64,000 nt of DNA from [Empedobacter] haloabium (GCA_008011715.2 CP136508.1:2170001-2234000), one strand, 5' to 3'; positions 1-9,333 are shown, counted from the stretch's first letter. Notes: a model not told the origin generated them from the letters alone. A program made the numbers and translations.

Positions 1-275
1 ATAAAGCCCAGCGTGATGTACAAAGGTGCCGCGGCCACCGGATAAGTGCCGGAAATGACGTCGACCAGCGCCTGCTGCTGGCGTTCGCCCATGTGCACGG
101 CCACGCCGCCGGCGCGGCCCTCGGGCATGTCGATATGGATTTCGGCGTTGTGGCCCTTGATCGCCATCGCCAGCGTCACCACCAGCATCAGCGCGGCGAT
201 CGCCAGCGGCACCCAGACCAGCATGCCCTTGTGTTCCCAGTACTCGCGCCGGATCAGCCATTGCATCGTTTTCAT
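1..275 (-). CDS. ABC-2 type exporter permease, N-terminal part (runs off the window)
   Basis: The visible 91 residues start MKTMQWLIRREYWEHKG, followed by one strong hydrophobic segment at about residues 18-38 and then a polar stretch. This is the usual N-terminus of an ABC-2 membrane subunit. The ATG overlaps the TGA of the upstream ATPase gene (ATGA), and an AAGGGACC ribosome site lies within that gene's end, so the two are translationally coupled. Together with the GntR regulator it forms a YtrA-type regulator/ATPase/permease operon, which exports an unknown substrate. The C-terminal membrane domain is outside the window, so the family call rests mainly on context. Confidence 0.75.
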   Translation of the reverse strand, partial: MKTMQWLIRREYWEHKGMLVWVPLAIAALMLVVTLAMAIKGHNAEIHIDMPEGRAGGVAVHMGERQQQALVDVISGTYPVAAAPLYITLGF

Positions 276-1129
276 TCGTAGGTCCCTTTCATGCTGGCGA
301 CGAACAGGTCGGCCACGCTGGGCGTGCGCAGTTCGCCAAGGTGTTGAAGTTGCTGGCGCGGCACGCCGTCGAACAGCATCACGCTCTTGCCGAACACGGT
401 GCGCTGCGTCATCGGTTGCAGCGCATTGGCCGCCGCGGCCTGGTGCGGTTCCACCATCACTTCCGTGTAGCGCTCGCCGATCTCGTCCATCGACGCCGCC
501 AGGGTGATGCGGCCGTCGCGGATGAACAGCAGGTCGGTCAGGATGTGCTCCACTTCCTCGATCTGGTGGGTCGTGATGACGATGGTCTTGTTCTCGTCGA
601 AGTAGTCTTCCAGCAGGTGCTGGTAGAACTGCTTGCGGTACAGGATGTCCAGGCCCAGCGTCGGTTCATCCAGCACCAGCAGCCTGGCGTCGATGGCCAT
701 CACCAGCGCCAGGTGCAGCTGCACGATCATCCCTTTCGACATGGCCTTGACGCGCATGTTCGGTGCCAGCTTGGTGCTGGCGATGTAGCGCTCGGCCTTG
801 CTGCGGTCGAAACGCGGATGCACGCCTGCGACGAAGTCGATCGCGTCCTTCACCTTCAGCCAGCGCGGCAGGATGGCCACGTCGGCGATGAAGCAGACCT
901 GGTTCATCAGCTCGTCGCGCTGCTGGCGCGGGTCCATGCCCAGCACCGTCAGCTCGCCCTCGAAGCGGCACAGGCCGAGGATGGCCTTCAGGGTCGTCGT
1001 CTTGCCCGAGCCGTTCGGGCCGATCAGCCCGACGATGCGGCCCGGCTGGACATCGAACGAGGTGCCGTCCAGTGCCGCCTGCTTGCCGTAGCGCTTGACC
1101 AGGTTGCGCGCGCTGATGACGGCACTCAT
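272..1129 (-). CDS. ABC transporter ATP-binding protein (YtrB-like)
   Basis: A 285-residue nucleotide-binding subunit that would power the adjacent ABC-2 permease at the inner membrane. Visible motifs are Walker A GPNGSGKT (residues 37-44), an atypical signature region MSKGMIVQLHLAL, Walker B LLVLDEPTLGLD and the switch histidine in TTHQIEEVE. The start was placed at 1129 because a GGGGAG ribosome site precedes it and the ATG overlaps the TGA of the regulator gene; longer in-frame readings run into that gene. The poor LSGGQ match is typical of the YtrB/CcmA-like branch. The substrate cannot be deduced. Confidence 0.9.
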   Translation of the reverse strand: MSAVISARNLVKRYGKQAALDGTSFDVQPGRIVGLIGPNGSGKTTTLKAILGLCRFEGELTVLGMDPRQQRDELMNQVCFIADVAILPRWLKVKDAIDFVAGVHPRFDRSKAERYIASTKLAPNMRVKAMSKGMIVQLHLALVMAIDARLLVLDEPTLGLDILYRKQFYQHLLEDYFDENKTIVITTHQIEEVEHILTDLLFIRDGRITLAASMDEIGERYTEVMVEPHQAAAANALQPMTQRTVFGKSVMLFDGVPRQQLQHLGELRTPSVADLFVASMKGTYE

Positions 1130-1500
1130 GATGCGCTCCCCGGCACGGCCGGATCGGCGACGCTGGCACGCAGCAACTGCTCGACATCCAGGCCGAGCCT
1201 GCGGATGCGTTCCACCATCGCCGGCCACTCCTCGCGCACGAAGCGTTCACGCTCGCTGGCCAGCAGTTTTTCGACAGCCCCTTCGGTAACGTACATGCCT
1301 ATTCCCCTTCGTTTTTCTACCAATGTTTCGTCGACCAGCTCCTGGTAAGCCTTGGAGACGGTGATCGGATTGAGCTGGAAGTCGGCCGCCACCTGCCGCA
1401 CCGAGGGCAGGGCGTCGCCGGGCTTCAGCGCGCCGTCGAGCATCATGCCGATCACCCGCTCCTTCAGCTGGCGGTAGATCGGCGTCTTGTCATTCCACAT
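1126..1500 (-). CDS. GntR-family transcriptional regulator, YtrA subfamily
   Basis: A 124-residue protein made almost entirely of the GntR winged helix (MWNDKTPIYRQLKERVIGMM, then LKPGDALPSVRQVA and LNPITVSKAYQELV) with only a short C-terminal tail. That length defines the YtrA subfamily, whose members repress their own ABC-transporter operon. The start is set by a GGAGGAACC ribosome site just upstream. It is the first gene of a three-gene minus-strand operon with ATGA overlaps. A strong dyad lies about 36-60 bases upstream of the start codon and is the likely operator. The inducing ligand is unknown; envelope-active compounds are typical for the subfamily. Confidence 0.9.
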   Translation of the reverse strand: MWNDKTPIYRQLKERVIGMMLDGALKPGDALPSVRQVAADFQLNPITVSKAYQELVDETLVEKRRGIGMYVTEGAVEKLLASERERFVREEWPAMVERIRRLGLDVEQLLRASVADPAVPGSAS

Positions 1501-1535
1501 ACATGGTTCCTCCAGTTGAGGTGATCTATTGGGCT

Positions 1536-1559
1536 GGTGTTGTAGTGAACTATAACACC
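1536..1559. promoter_or_regulatory. Candidate YtrA operator (inverted repeat)
   Basis: Two 11-base arms, GGTGTTGTAGT and ACTATAACACC, are separated by GA. They match each other as reverse complements with one mismatch. The site lies just upstream of the GntR/YtrA gene, where an autoregulatory operator is expected. GntR operators commonly carry GT-rich/AC-rich half-sites of this kind, so binding by the neighbour is an inference from position and symmetry. Confidence 0.6.
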
Positions 1560-2273
1560 GTTTCAGCGCTAGTCGAGTGGATTTTTTGTCGCATTGGCCT
1601 CGCAGCCATCCTGTCAGATCTGACAGTGCCACACGGTGGTGGCCGCTCCAGCCGTGGTGCGATCGATCGTCCGCCGCGACGCCGCTGGCGCATCCACATT
1701 GCTGCATTGCAATAGTGGCAACCGGCCGCGGGTGAACAAAGTTGCTTCGGCAAGGGTGCCGCAGTGCCTCTCGCCTTGCATGTCGCTAGCGGAGTGCCTG
1801 TAGTGGCGGGCCTGCTTGCAAGCCGCCCACGATATTCAGGGAAAAGATGATAATTATTTGAGATGATTATATCTTCGGACTGCGCTGCCTAATTGCTGTA
1901 TAAATAATATGGGTTTATCCATAAACCAGGAAATTAATATATCCAGTGTGACATCGATATTTCATCAGGGCTATTGTAACGTAATATTGCGATATTCCCG
2001 CAGCGCGAAAAACGCGTGTTATATTGGGCTTGCCGATGTCGCAGAACGTTACCGCCTATCAGGCACTTCGTTGACGCAGCTCATCGCACCGCTCATTGTC
2101 CATTTGTCGTGGATGAGCGATGATGAAATGCTCGTTGCTCACCCGCCGGCACAGCATCCGGCCCTCTGGTAACGCGTCATCGGCAAATTCCGTACTCGCC
2201 AACGTTTCCCCATGTGTTTCCGGGGAAAGCGCACTGGCGCGTGACTGATAACCTTCATTAGCCACGTCAAATC
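1560..2273. other. Intergenic stretch, no convincing gene
   Basis: About 710 bases between the divergent GntR operon and the SulP gene. The segment 1850-2060 is clearly more AT-rich than its surroundings and probably holds the SulP promoter, but no single promoter stands out. An 87-codon open frame at 1909-2172 has no ribosome site and a non-protein-like composition, and was not called. Confidence 0.5.
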
Positions 2274-4490
2274 ATGAATATCAAAGAGCTTAAATATGAT
2301 ATCCCGGCCGGTATTGTCGTATTCCTGGTCGCCTTGCCCTTATGCCTGGGTATTGCCCTTGCATCTGGAGCGCCCTTATTCTCGGGGATTATCTCCGGCA
2401 TTATCGGCGGCCTGATCGTCGGTATGCTGAGCGGCTCCCAAACCAGTGTCAGCGGTCCGGCCGCGGGCCTGGCGGCAGTCGTGCTGGCCTCGATCACGAA
2501 GCTCGGCGCCTTTGAGATCCTGCTGGTGGCGATCCTGATCGCCGGCGTGCTGCAACTGGCGATGGGCGTGTTCCGCGCCGGTTTCATCGCCAACTACGTG
2601 CCGTCGAACGTCATCAAGGGCTTGCTGGCGGCGATCGGCGTGCTGCTGATCCTGAAGCAGATCCCGCACGCGGTCGGCTACGACGCCAACCAGGGCGACG
2701 ACTTGTCGTTCGCCCAGGCCAACGGCGAGAACACGTTCTCGGCGCTCGTCAGCGCGTTCCAGGTCGTCACCCCCGGCGCCATCGTCATCGCCGGGCTGTC
2801 GATGCTGGTCCTGTTGTATTGGGACCGCACGCCGCTGAAAAACGTCAAGCTGCTGCCAGCGCCCCTGTTCGTCGTCGTCCTGGGCGTCGCGTTGAACGTG
2901 CTGTTCAGCAAATACGTGCCGGGGCTGGCCATCGAGCCGAGCCACCTGGTCGATATTCCGCCGGTCGACGTGAACAACCTGGGCGCCTTCGTCCAGTTGC
3001 CCGACCTGGCCCACCTGGCCAACAAGGACGTCTGGATCGTGGCGGCCACGATCGCCATCGTCGCCTCGCTGGAAACGCTGCTCAATATCGAGGCGGTCGA
3101 CAAGCTCGATCCGCACAAGCGCGAAACGCCGCCCAACCGCGAGCTGGTGGCGCAGGGCGTCGGCAACATCTTCGCCGGCCTGCTGGGTGGCCTGCCCGTG
3201 ACGTCCGTCATCGTGCGCAGCTCCGTCAACATCCACAGCGGCAACCGCACCAAGGCGTCCGCCGTCTTCCACGGCCTGCTGCTGCTGGCCAGCGTGCTGG
3301 TGCTGAGCCCGCTGCTGAACCTGATTCCGCTGGCCGCGCTGGCGGCGATCCTGATCATGACCGGCTACAAGCTGGCCAAGATCTCGCTGTTCACGGACAT
3401 GTACAAGAAGGGCTGGTCGCAGTTCGTGCCATTCGTGATCACCGTCGTGGCGATCGTCGTGACCGACCTGCTGATGGGCGTGCTGATCGGCCTGGCCGCC
3501 AGCCTGTTCTATCTGATGCGCAGCAACTTCCGCAATCCGTTCTCGATCGAGCAGTATCGCCTGCATATTGGCGAAGTGATCAAGATGGAACTGCCGAACC
3601 AGGTGTCGTTCCTGAACAAGGCCACCATCAAGACGGCCCTGTGGGACATCCCGAACGGCGCCAAGGTGCTGATCGACGCCAGCAACGCCGACTACATCGA
3701 CCACGACGTGCTCGAAACGATCGAGGACTACCGCGTGGCGGCCGCCGAGCGCGACGTCCAGCTCAACATCATCGGCCTGCGCGACGAGTACCAGCTGAAC
3801 GACCCGATCCAGTTCGTGCCGGCGCTGGACAAGGAAACGCAGACGCGCCTGCAGCCGGGGGACGTTCTGCAACTGCTGCGCGACGGTAACGAGCGCTTCA
3901 AGGCCGGGCGCTGGATCAAGAAATACTACCTGCACCAGGTGGATGCCACGGCCAGCAGCCAGCACCCGATGGCGGTCGTGGTCAACTGCATCGACTCGCG
4001 CACCTCGCCGGAGATCATCTTCGACGCGGGCCTGGGCGACCTGCTGACGATCCGCATCGCCGGCAACGTGATCAGCAAGGAGATCATCGGCAGCCTGGAA
4101 ATCGCCCACAAGCTGGGCGCCAAGCTGATCGTGGTGAAGGGCCACTCCAGCTGCGGCGCCGTCGGCCTGGCGCTGAAGAACGAGCATGCGCACAGCATCG
4201 GCTCGATCACCGGCAAGATCGGCGTCGCGGTGCGCCAGTGCCAGTGCGGCGATCACCATGCGCCGGCCGGCAGCAAGGAACAGCTGGAGCAGGTCACGCG
4301 CCAGAACATCGAAAACTCGCTGGCCGAGATCATCAACGGCAGCGAATACCTGCGCGGCTGTATCGAGCGCGGCGAGATGGGGCTGGTCGGCGCCTACCAC
4401 GACATCGCGGCGCGCAACGTCGAGTTCGGCCCGATGGTCACGCCGGACCGTTTCGAGCGCTATCGCAGCAATCCGGGACTGGCGGCCTGA
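2274..4490 (+). CDS. SulP-family bicarbonate/anion transporter fused to a beta-carbonic anhydrase
   Basis: A 738-residue fusion. Residues 1-420 are a SulP membrane domain (start MNIKELKYDIPAGIVVF, then SGPAAGLAAVV). About 430-505 resembles a STAS domain, and about 530-738 is a beta-carbonic anhydrase. The zinc site is complete: C572-x-D574-x-R576 (NCIDSR), then H624 and C627 (GHSSCGA). Such fusions are known in many proteobacteria and are thought to move bicarbonate (or another anion) across the inner membrane while interconverting it with CO2 at the cytoplasmic face. The gene stands alone and is followed by a strong terminator. Substrate specificity cannot be read from sequence; sulfate is a less likely alternative given the fused enzyme. 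Confidence 0.92.
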   Translation: MNIKELKYDIPAGIVVFLVALPLCLGIALASGAPLFSGIISGIIGGLIVGMLSGSQTSVSGPAAGLAAVVLASITKLGAFEILLVAILIAGVLQLAMGVFRAGFIANYVPSNVIKGLLAAIGVLLILKQIPHAVGYDANQGDDLSFAQANGENTFSALVSAFQVVTPGAIVIAGLSMLVLLYWDRTPLKNVKLLPAPLFVVVLGVALNVLFSKYVPGLAIEPSHLVDIPPVDVNNLGAFVQLPDLAHLANKDVWIVAATIAIVASLETLLNIEAVDKLDPHKRETPPNRELVAQGVGNIFAGLLGGLPVTSVIVRSSVNIHSGNRTKASAVFHGLLLLASVLVLSPLLNLIPLAALAAILIMTGYKLAKISLFTDMYKKGWSQFVPFVITVVAIVVTDLLMGVLIGLAASLFYLMRSNFRNPFSIEQYRLHIGEVIKMELPNQVSFLNKATIKTALWDIPNGAKVLIDASNADYIDHDVLETIEDYRVAAAERDVQLNIIGLRDEYQLNDPIQFVPALDKETQTRLQPGDVLQLLRDGNERFKAGRWIKKYYLHQVDATASSQHPMAVVVNCIDSRTSPEIIFDAGLGDLLTIRIAGNVISKEIIGSLEIAHKLGAKLIVVKGHSSCGAVGLALKNEHAHSIGSITGKIGVAVRQCQCGDHHAPAGSKEQLEQVTRQNIENSLAEIINGSEYLRGCIERGEMGLVGAYHDIAARNVEFGPMVTPDRFERYRSNPGLAA

Positions 4491-4526
4491 CGCGCGCGAC
4501 CGGCACGCACACTTAGCAAATGTATA

Positions 4527-4558
4527 ATGCCTCGCCCGTCACCGGGCGAGGCATTTTT
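4527..4558 (+). terminator. Rho-independent terminator after the SulP-carbonic anhydrase gene
   Basis: A perfect 12-base-pair stem (ATGCCTCGCCCG with its complement), a TCAC loop and a run of T residues. It lies 36 bases after the stop codon. Confidence 0.88.
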
Positions 4559-4584
4559 CATTTCATCGATACCACGGAGTGCGC

Positions 4585-6900
4585 GTGTCCCGACGTTCCC
4601 GCGGCGGCCCTGGCCGACCGCTGTTTTCAGTTGTTCCTCAGTTCCTTGCGCTGGCACTGCTGGCCGCGCCGGCCGCCGCCAACACGCGCGCCATCGCCCC
4701 GGGCGTCGTGCAAGGCGCGGCGGCCATCGCCATCGACGGCGCACTGGACGATGCCGGCTGGGCCGGTGTTCCTGCGCTGGAGCGGTTTCACCAGTACCAG
4801 CCGGAAGATGGCATTGCCGCGCCGCGGGCCTATCGCACCAGCGTGCAGCTCGTGATCGACGCCGGCGCGCTGCTGTTCGCCATCCGCGCCTGGCATCCCC
4901 CCGGCCACGCGGCCGCCGGCACGCTGGCGCGGCGCGACAAGGTGGCACGCGACCAGGACTACGTCGGCGTCTGGATCGATCCGGCCGGCCATGGCCGCTC
5001 CGCCCAGTTCGTGCGCGTCAACGTGGCAGGCGTGGTTGGCGACGGCATCTACAAGGCCGATGAGGATGAAGAGGATGCCGGCCCCGACTTCCCGGTCGAA
5101 ACGGCGGTGCGCCAGCTGCCCGACGGCTACGCCGTCGAACTGCGCTGGCCGCTGTCGAGCCTGCGCTTCCCGCACGGCGAGGCGCGGCCCTGGCGCATGA
5201 TGGTGGAGCGCTCCGTGCCCGGGGCGGGCGGCATGCTCCTGCTCAGCGCCCCGCTCGACAAGAACGCGCTCAGCTTCATCGCCGAGATGGACGAGCTGAG
5301 CCAGATGGAACGGATCCTGCCGGTCGTGCAGGACAAGGGCTTCTGGTCGTTCCGTCCGGAGCTGACCAGCCGGCGCACCAGCGTGGCGGGCACGACCAGT
5401 CGACGCACCGACCTGGGCCTCGACATTACGGCCCGCCCGCGCGCCGACTGGGTCTTCAATGCCACGCTCAATCCCGATTTCTCCCAGGTCGAGATCGACG
5501 AACCCACCAGTGCCGGCACCAACCGCATCGCGCTGAGCCTGCCCGAGAAGCGCGCCTTTTTCCTGGAGAGCGCGGACGTGCTGGGGATGCGTATTCCCGC
5601 GTTCTATTCGCGTGCGATCGCCGACCCGGGGTGGGGCGCACGCGCGACCTACCGCGGTGCCGACGTCGATGCGACGGCGCTGGCCGGCCACGACCGCGCC
5701 GGCGGCACCGTGCTGCGCGGCACCGCCTACGAGACCGTCGAACACGTCAACGCGGCGGACAGCAACGTCATGCTGCTGCGCGGCCGGCGCCATGATGAAG
5801 CCGCGGTGATGGGCGCGTTTCTCGCCGCGCGCGATTACCGCGCCGGCGGCCGCAACCTGGTACTGGGGACGGATGGCCAATGGCGCCGCCGCCACGAGGG
5901 CGGCGGCGACGTGCAGGCGGCGTGGACCCTGATGGGATCGGCGACGACGGCCACGTTCGACGACGCCGGCATGCCGCGCGCGGGCCGGCAGGCGCACGGC
6001 GCCTATGCCTGGGGCAGGCTCGATTACATGTCGCCGGACTGGGCCAACATGGCGCAGCTGGAAGCGATCGGTGCCGACTTCTTCAACGATAACGGCTTCG
6101 TGCCGCAAAGCGGCATCGCCAAGGCCGAAATCCAGCTCAATCGCCGGCTGGGCGCGCGCAACCTGCCCGGCGGCATCGACACGCATGAGACGGAACTGCA
6201 CCTGGGACTGCACGAGCAGCGCACGCTGGCCCGCGGCCCTGCGGGCGCCGCCAGCGGCGAGGTGGTGCAGCGCTGGATCCGCCCCGGCTTCTGGCTGTAT
6301 GGGGCGCGCCAGACCCGCTTCTGGGCGGACCTCGGCTTCGACCGCCAGCGCGCGCGTCCCGGTGGCCGGCTGCATCGTACGCCCGTGGTGTACGTGGGGA
6401 TCGAGAGCTCGCCGTTGCCGTGGCTGGTGCGGCTGAACGGCGAGCTGACGGTGGGGCGCCAGCTGGACGTCGAGGCCGATGCCGTCGGCCGCGGCGGCAC
6501 GCTGCAGGCGGAAGCAGGCCTGCGCTTCGCGCTGCCGGCCGGCTGGAGCCTGGAGTCGGATCACCGCTGGAACCGGGCCTGGGTGCGACACCGCTCGCGC
6601 CAGGATTTCGTGGATTACGGCTGGCGCTGGGTCGGCACGCTGCACATGAGCGCGCGCGACTCGCTGCGGGCGATCGTCCAGAACACCTCGGCCGCGCGTC
6701 TGGAAGGCACCATCGACGGCGAGGCAGTCCGCTTCGACTTGGTCGAGCCATGGCGCGACCGCGCGCGCCATCGTTCGCTGCTATACCGGCACATGCCGCG
6801 CCTGGGCCGCTCGCTGTCTCTGGGCCTGACGACGGATGTCAACGGTGCGCTGCCGGGCAAGAGCCGCGGCGTCACCGCCAAGCTGCAGTGGGAAAGCTGA
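4585..6900 (+). CDS. DUF5916 outer-membrane protein with N-terminal CBM9-like domain
   Basis: A 771-residue exported protein. The N-terminus has an arginine-rich stretch and a hydrophobic signal ending near APAAANTRA. A carbohydrate-binding family 9-like fold follows (IDGALDDAGWAGVPAL, then a QDYVGVWIDPAG stretch), and the long remainder has the alternating polar/hydrophobic pattern of the DUF5916 beta-barrel (ATLNPDFSQVEIDEP, LPEKRAFFLES). The family is common in Proteobacteria and Bacteroidetes, and its function is not established; a role in glycan or peptide handling at the outer membrane is often guessed. GTG 4585 was preferred over GTG 4579 because the GGAG ribosome site overlaps the earlier codon. 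Confidence 0.8.
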   Translation: MSRRSRGGPGRPLFSVVPQFLALALLAAPAAANTRAIAPGVVQGAAAIAIDGALDDAGWAGVPALERFHQYQPEDGIAAPRAYRTSVQLVIDAGALLFAIRAWHPPGHAAAGTLARRDKVARDQDYVGVWIDPAGHGRSAQFVRVNVAGVVGDGIYKADEDEEDAGPDFPVETAVRQLPDGYAVELRWPLSSLRFPHGEARPWRMMVERSVPGAGGMLLLSAPLDKNALSFIAEMDELSQMERILPVVQDKGFWSFRPELTSRRTSVAGTTSRRTDLGLDITARPRADWVFNATLNPDFSQVEIDEPTSAGTNRIALSLPEKRAFFLESADVLGMRIPAFYSRAIADPGWGARATYRGADVDATALAGHDRAGGTVLRGTAYETVEHVNAADSNVMLLRGRRHDEAAVMGAFLAARDYRAGGRNLVLGTDGQWRRRHEGGGDVQAAWTLMGSATTATFDDAGMPRAGRQAHGAYAWGRLDYMSPDWANMAQLEAIGADFFNDNGFVPQSGIAKAEIQLNRRLGARNLPGGIDTHETELHLGLHEQRTLARGPAGAASGEVVQRWIRPGFWLYGARQTRFWADLGFDRQRARPGGRLHRTPVVYVGIESSPLPWLVRLNGELTVGRQLDVEADAVGRGGTLQAEAGLRFALPAGWSLESDHRWNRAWVRHRSRQDFVDYGWRWVGTLHMSARDSLRAIVQNTSAARLEGTIDGEAVRFDLVEPWRDRARHRSLLYRHMPRLGRSLSLGLTTDVNGALPGKSRGVTAKLQWES

Positions 6901-6902
6901 CG

Positions 6903-7622
6903 TCAGCCGAACATGGCCCGCAGCGCCAACGCATCGGGCACCGCCGCGCCGGAGGCCGTATTGTCGAAGATGCACCAGGACCCTGGCGCCTGCTGCGCCA
7001 GCCACGCGTGCACGTCGGCCAGGCGCTGCGGCGCATAGGCCGAGTAATAGATGCGCGGGCTGCCGTGCAGGCGCACGTAGGCCATGGGCGCGGTTGGTAC
7101 GAACGGCCCGGTGTAGGCGACGACGGGATCGGCCAGCACGCGCGTCACGCCGGCGTCGCGCAGCAGTTGCGTGGCGCTGTCGCCGAACCAGCTGGCATGG
7201 CGCGCCTCGCAGGCAAGCAGGCAATCGAAGCGCCGGTGCAGGGCGGCGAACAGGGCGCGGGCCGGACCGGGGTCGAGCGCCAGCTTGGGCGGCAGCTGCA
7301 CCAGGATGCAGCCCAGCTTGTCGCCCAGTGCGCCGGCCTCGCCGGCAAAGCGCGCCAGCGCGTCGTCCACGCCGACCAGGCCCGCCTCGTGCGTGATCGT
7401 CTTCGGCAGCTTGACGGCGAAGCGGAAGTGCGCGGGCGTGCTGGCGGCCCAGCGTTCGTAGGTCTTGGGCTGGTGCGGCCGGTAGAACGACGAGTTGATC
7501 TCGACCGCATCGAACACGGCGGCATAGCGTTCCAGATGGCTGCCTGCGCCGGGGAAGCTGGCGGCGACGGCGCTGGACAGGCTCCAGCCGGCGCAGCCGA
7601 TGTAAGAGGTGAGCGTGGTCAT
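6903..7622 (-). CDS. DUF72 (YecE-like) family protein
   Basis: A 239-residue protein with DUF72 hallmarks: YIGCAGWSL at the N-terminus, VEINSSFYRPHQPKTYERWA, FAVKLPKTITHE, LVQLPPKLALD, CEARHASWF and a late YVRLHGSPRIYYSAY. The family adopts a TIM-barrel fold and is widespread, but no biochemical role is established. The gene is convergent with the DUF5916 gene and only a few bases separate the two stops. Confidence 0.9.
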   Translation of the reverse strand: MTTLTSYIGCAGWSLSSAVAASFPGAGSHLERYAAVFDAVEINSSFYRPHQPKTYERWAASTPAHFRFAVKLPKTITHEAGLVGVDDALARFAGEAGALGDKLGCILVQLPPKLALDPGPARALFAALHRRFDCLLACEARHASWFGDSATQLLRDAGVTRVLADPVVAYTGPFVPTAPMAYVRLHGSPRIYYSAYAPQRLADVHAWLAQQAPGSWCIFDNTASGAAVPDALALRAMFG

Positions 7623-7736
7623 GGCGTCACTCTAAGGGAAATGGACCCGGCGAGGCGTTCCGATAAGCTATCATGCGCCTCGATCACGCAACCACAATCA
7701 CGCAACAACAATCACACAAGAACAGGAACAGCTACC

Positions 7737-8312
7737 ATGACAGAACACACGCATGCGCGCCGTGCCCGCCTGGGCCAGTTTCTCGGGCTGGCCGTGCTGG
7801 CGGCCGGCCTGGCGGGCTGCGCCAGCCTGACGGGGCCGCGCGACGTCGACATCCCGCTGGCCAAGCTGCAGCGCGGCCTGGAGCAGCGCTTTCCGATCCA
7901 GCAGCGCGCGCTGGCAGTGTTCGACCTGCAGCTGGCGCACCCGCGCCTGTCGCTGCAGCGGGATAACGACCGTGTGGCGCTGGAGTCGGAGGTGATCGCC
8001 TCGACGCCACTGGTGCGCCGCGCGCTGACGGGCAATGTGATGCTGTCCGGCCGCCTGCTGGTCGACAACGTGCGCAACGCCGTCGTGCTGGCCGACGCGC
8101 GCATCGAGCGCTTCGCCATCGACGGCGTCGACGGCGCCTTGCAGGGCCAGCTGACGGCGGCCGGCAACGTCGTCATCGACCGCCTGGTGCGCGACGTACC
8201 GGTGTACACGTTCCGCCCGGAAGACCTGCGCTACGGCGGCGTGCAGTTCATTCCGACGGCGATCCGCACCACGCCGACCGGGTTGTCGGTGCGGGTCGAG
8301 CCGGCGAAATAA
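7737..8312 (+). CDS. DUF1439 (YceB-like) lipoprotein
   Basis: A 191-residue protein with a signal peptide and lipobox LAAGLAGC at about residues 23-30, so it should be lipidated and sit in the outer membrane or periplasm. The mature part follows the DUF1439 pattern: IPLAKLQRGLEQRFPIQQRAL, a central beta-rich region with LSGRLLVDNVRNAVVLAD, and VYTFRPEDLRYGGVQFIP. E. coli YceB is the best-known relative and its role is unclear. The ATG at 7737 follows an AGGAACA ribosome site. Confidence 0.85.
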   Translation: MTEHTHARRARLGQFLGLAVLAAGLAGCASLTGPRDVDIPLAKLQRGLEQRFPIQQRALAVFDLQLAHPRLSLQRDNDRVALESEVIASTPLVRRALTGNVMLSGRLLVDNVRNAVVLADARIERFAIDGVDGALQGQLTAAGNVVIDRLVRDVPVYTFRPEDLRYGGVQFIPTAIRTTPTGLSVRVEPAK

Positions 8313-8370
8313 TGTAACCGCAGACACGCACTAGTGCCGCAGGCTGTTTTTCACCCAACACCAGAAAGCT

Positions 8371-8404
8371 GGGGTCAGACCCGGCGGGTCTGACCCCGGT
8401 TTTT
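8371..8404 (+). terminator. GGGGTCAGACCC inverted repeat with T-tract (dispersed-repeat-like terminator)
   Basis: A perfect 12-base stem (GGGGTCAGACCC with its complement) closes a GGC loop and is followed by GGTTTTT. It can act as a terminator for the DUF1439 gene. The same core (GGGGTC..GACCCC/GGGACAGACCCC) recurs at 16,275-16,326, which suggests a dispersed repeat family. Confidence 0.7.
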
Positions 8405-8577
8405 GGTCTTGGGGTTAACCATGCGCCAGCAGCACAACGAGTCCCGCTTCTCGTGGGTCTTGCTGGTGCCACTAGCATCGCGCAAGCCGCTCCGGCCATA
8501 TTGTGGATAACGGGGCGAGTGCCTACAATGGCTGCCTGCGCGCTCAGCGCTGGTCTTTCGTCCCGTCGGAGTTATCC

Positions 8578-9333
8578 ATGCCCATCTTCGGTATCGGCCT
8601 GCACGTGCTGGTCGCCCTGTTCTTCGCCGTGCACGCGGTGCGCAGCCGCCAGCAGATGTATTGGCTGATGATCCTGTTCGCCTTCCCGCTGCTGGGCAGC
8701 GTGGTCTATTTCTTCGGCGTCTACCTGCCTGATTCGCGCCTGCAGCACGGCGCCCGCAAGGCCGTCGCAGGCGCCGCGCGCATGCTCGACCCGACCCGTG
8801 AGCTGCGCGCCGCCCAGGCCGCGTTCGACTTTACGCCGACGGCGCAGAACCGCATGCGCCTGGCTGCCGCCCAGCTGGAGGCGGGCGACGCCACGGCCGC
8901 GGCGCAGACCTTCGAAGCCTGCCTGGAAGGGCCATTCGCGGGCGACCTGGAGATCCGCCTGGGCGCCGCGCGCGCCAGCCTGGCGTGCGGCCGGCATGCC
9001 GCCGCCTTGGCGCACCTGGAGGCGATCCGCCGTGCCGACCCGCAGTTCCGTGCCGAACAGGTCGGCCTGCTGCTGGCGCAGGCGCTGGCCGGCAGCGGGC
9101 AGGCCGACGCCGCCCGCAGCGTCTTCGAGGAGGTCGTCAAGCGCCATGGCAGCTTCGAAGCCAAGGCCGAATTCGCGATCTGGGCCGCCGGCGCGCGCGA
9201 ATACCAGCTGGCGCACCGGCTGCAGAACGAGCTGCAATCGACGATGGACCACTGGAACCGCCATACCCACACGATGAACCTGCCGCTGGTGCGCCGGCTG
9301 GAAACGGCGTTCGCGGCGGTGCCGAAGCACTGA
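8578..9333 (+). CDS. Membrane-anchored tetratricopeptide-like protein
   Basis: A 251-residue protein. Residues 1-50 hold two closely spaced hydrophobic segments (PIFGIGLHVLVALFFAVHAV and YWLMILFAFPLLGSVVYFF). The rest is alanine-rich helical hairpins of TPR type (RMRLAAAQLEAGDATAAAQTFEACL, LGAARASLACGRHAAALAHLEAI). It is probably an inner-membrane scaffold with a soluble helical domain. ATG 8578 was chosen because GGAG precedes it and the hydrophobic start fits; a longer reading from 8503 has no ribosome site. No specific partner is evident. Confidence 0.8.
   Translation: MPIFGIGLHVLVALFFAVHAVRSRQQMYWLMILFAFPLLGSVVYFFGVYLPDSRLQHGARKAVAGAARMLDPTRELRAAQAAFDFTPTAQNRMRLAAAQLEAGDATAAAQTFEACLEGPFAGDLEIRLGAARASLACGRHAAALAHLEAIRRADPQFRAEQVGLLLAQALAGSGQADAARSVFEEVVKRHGSFEAKAEFAIWAAGAREYQLAHRLQNELQSTMDHWNRHTHTMNLPLVRRLETAFAAVPKH

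Noticed and set aside
1909..2172. 87-codon frame before the SulP gene
   Set aside because: No ribosome site, AT-rich intergenic composition and no protein-like pattern.
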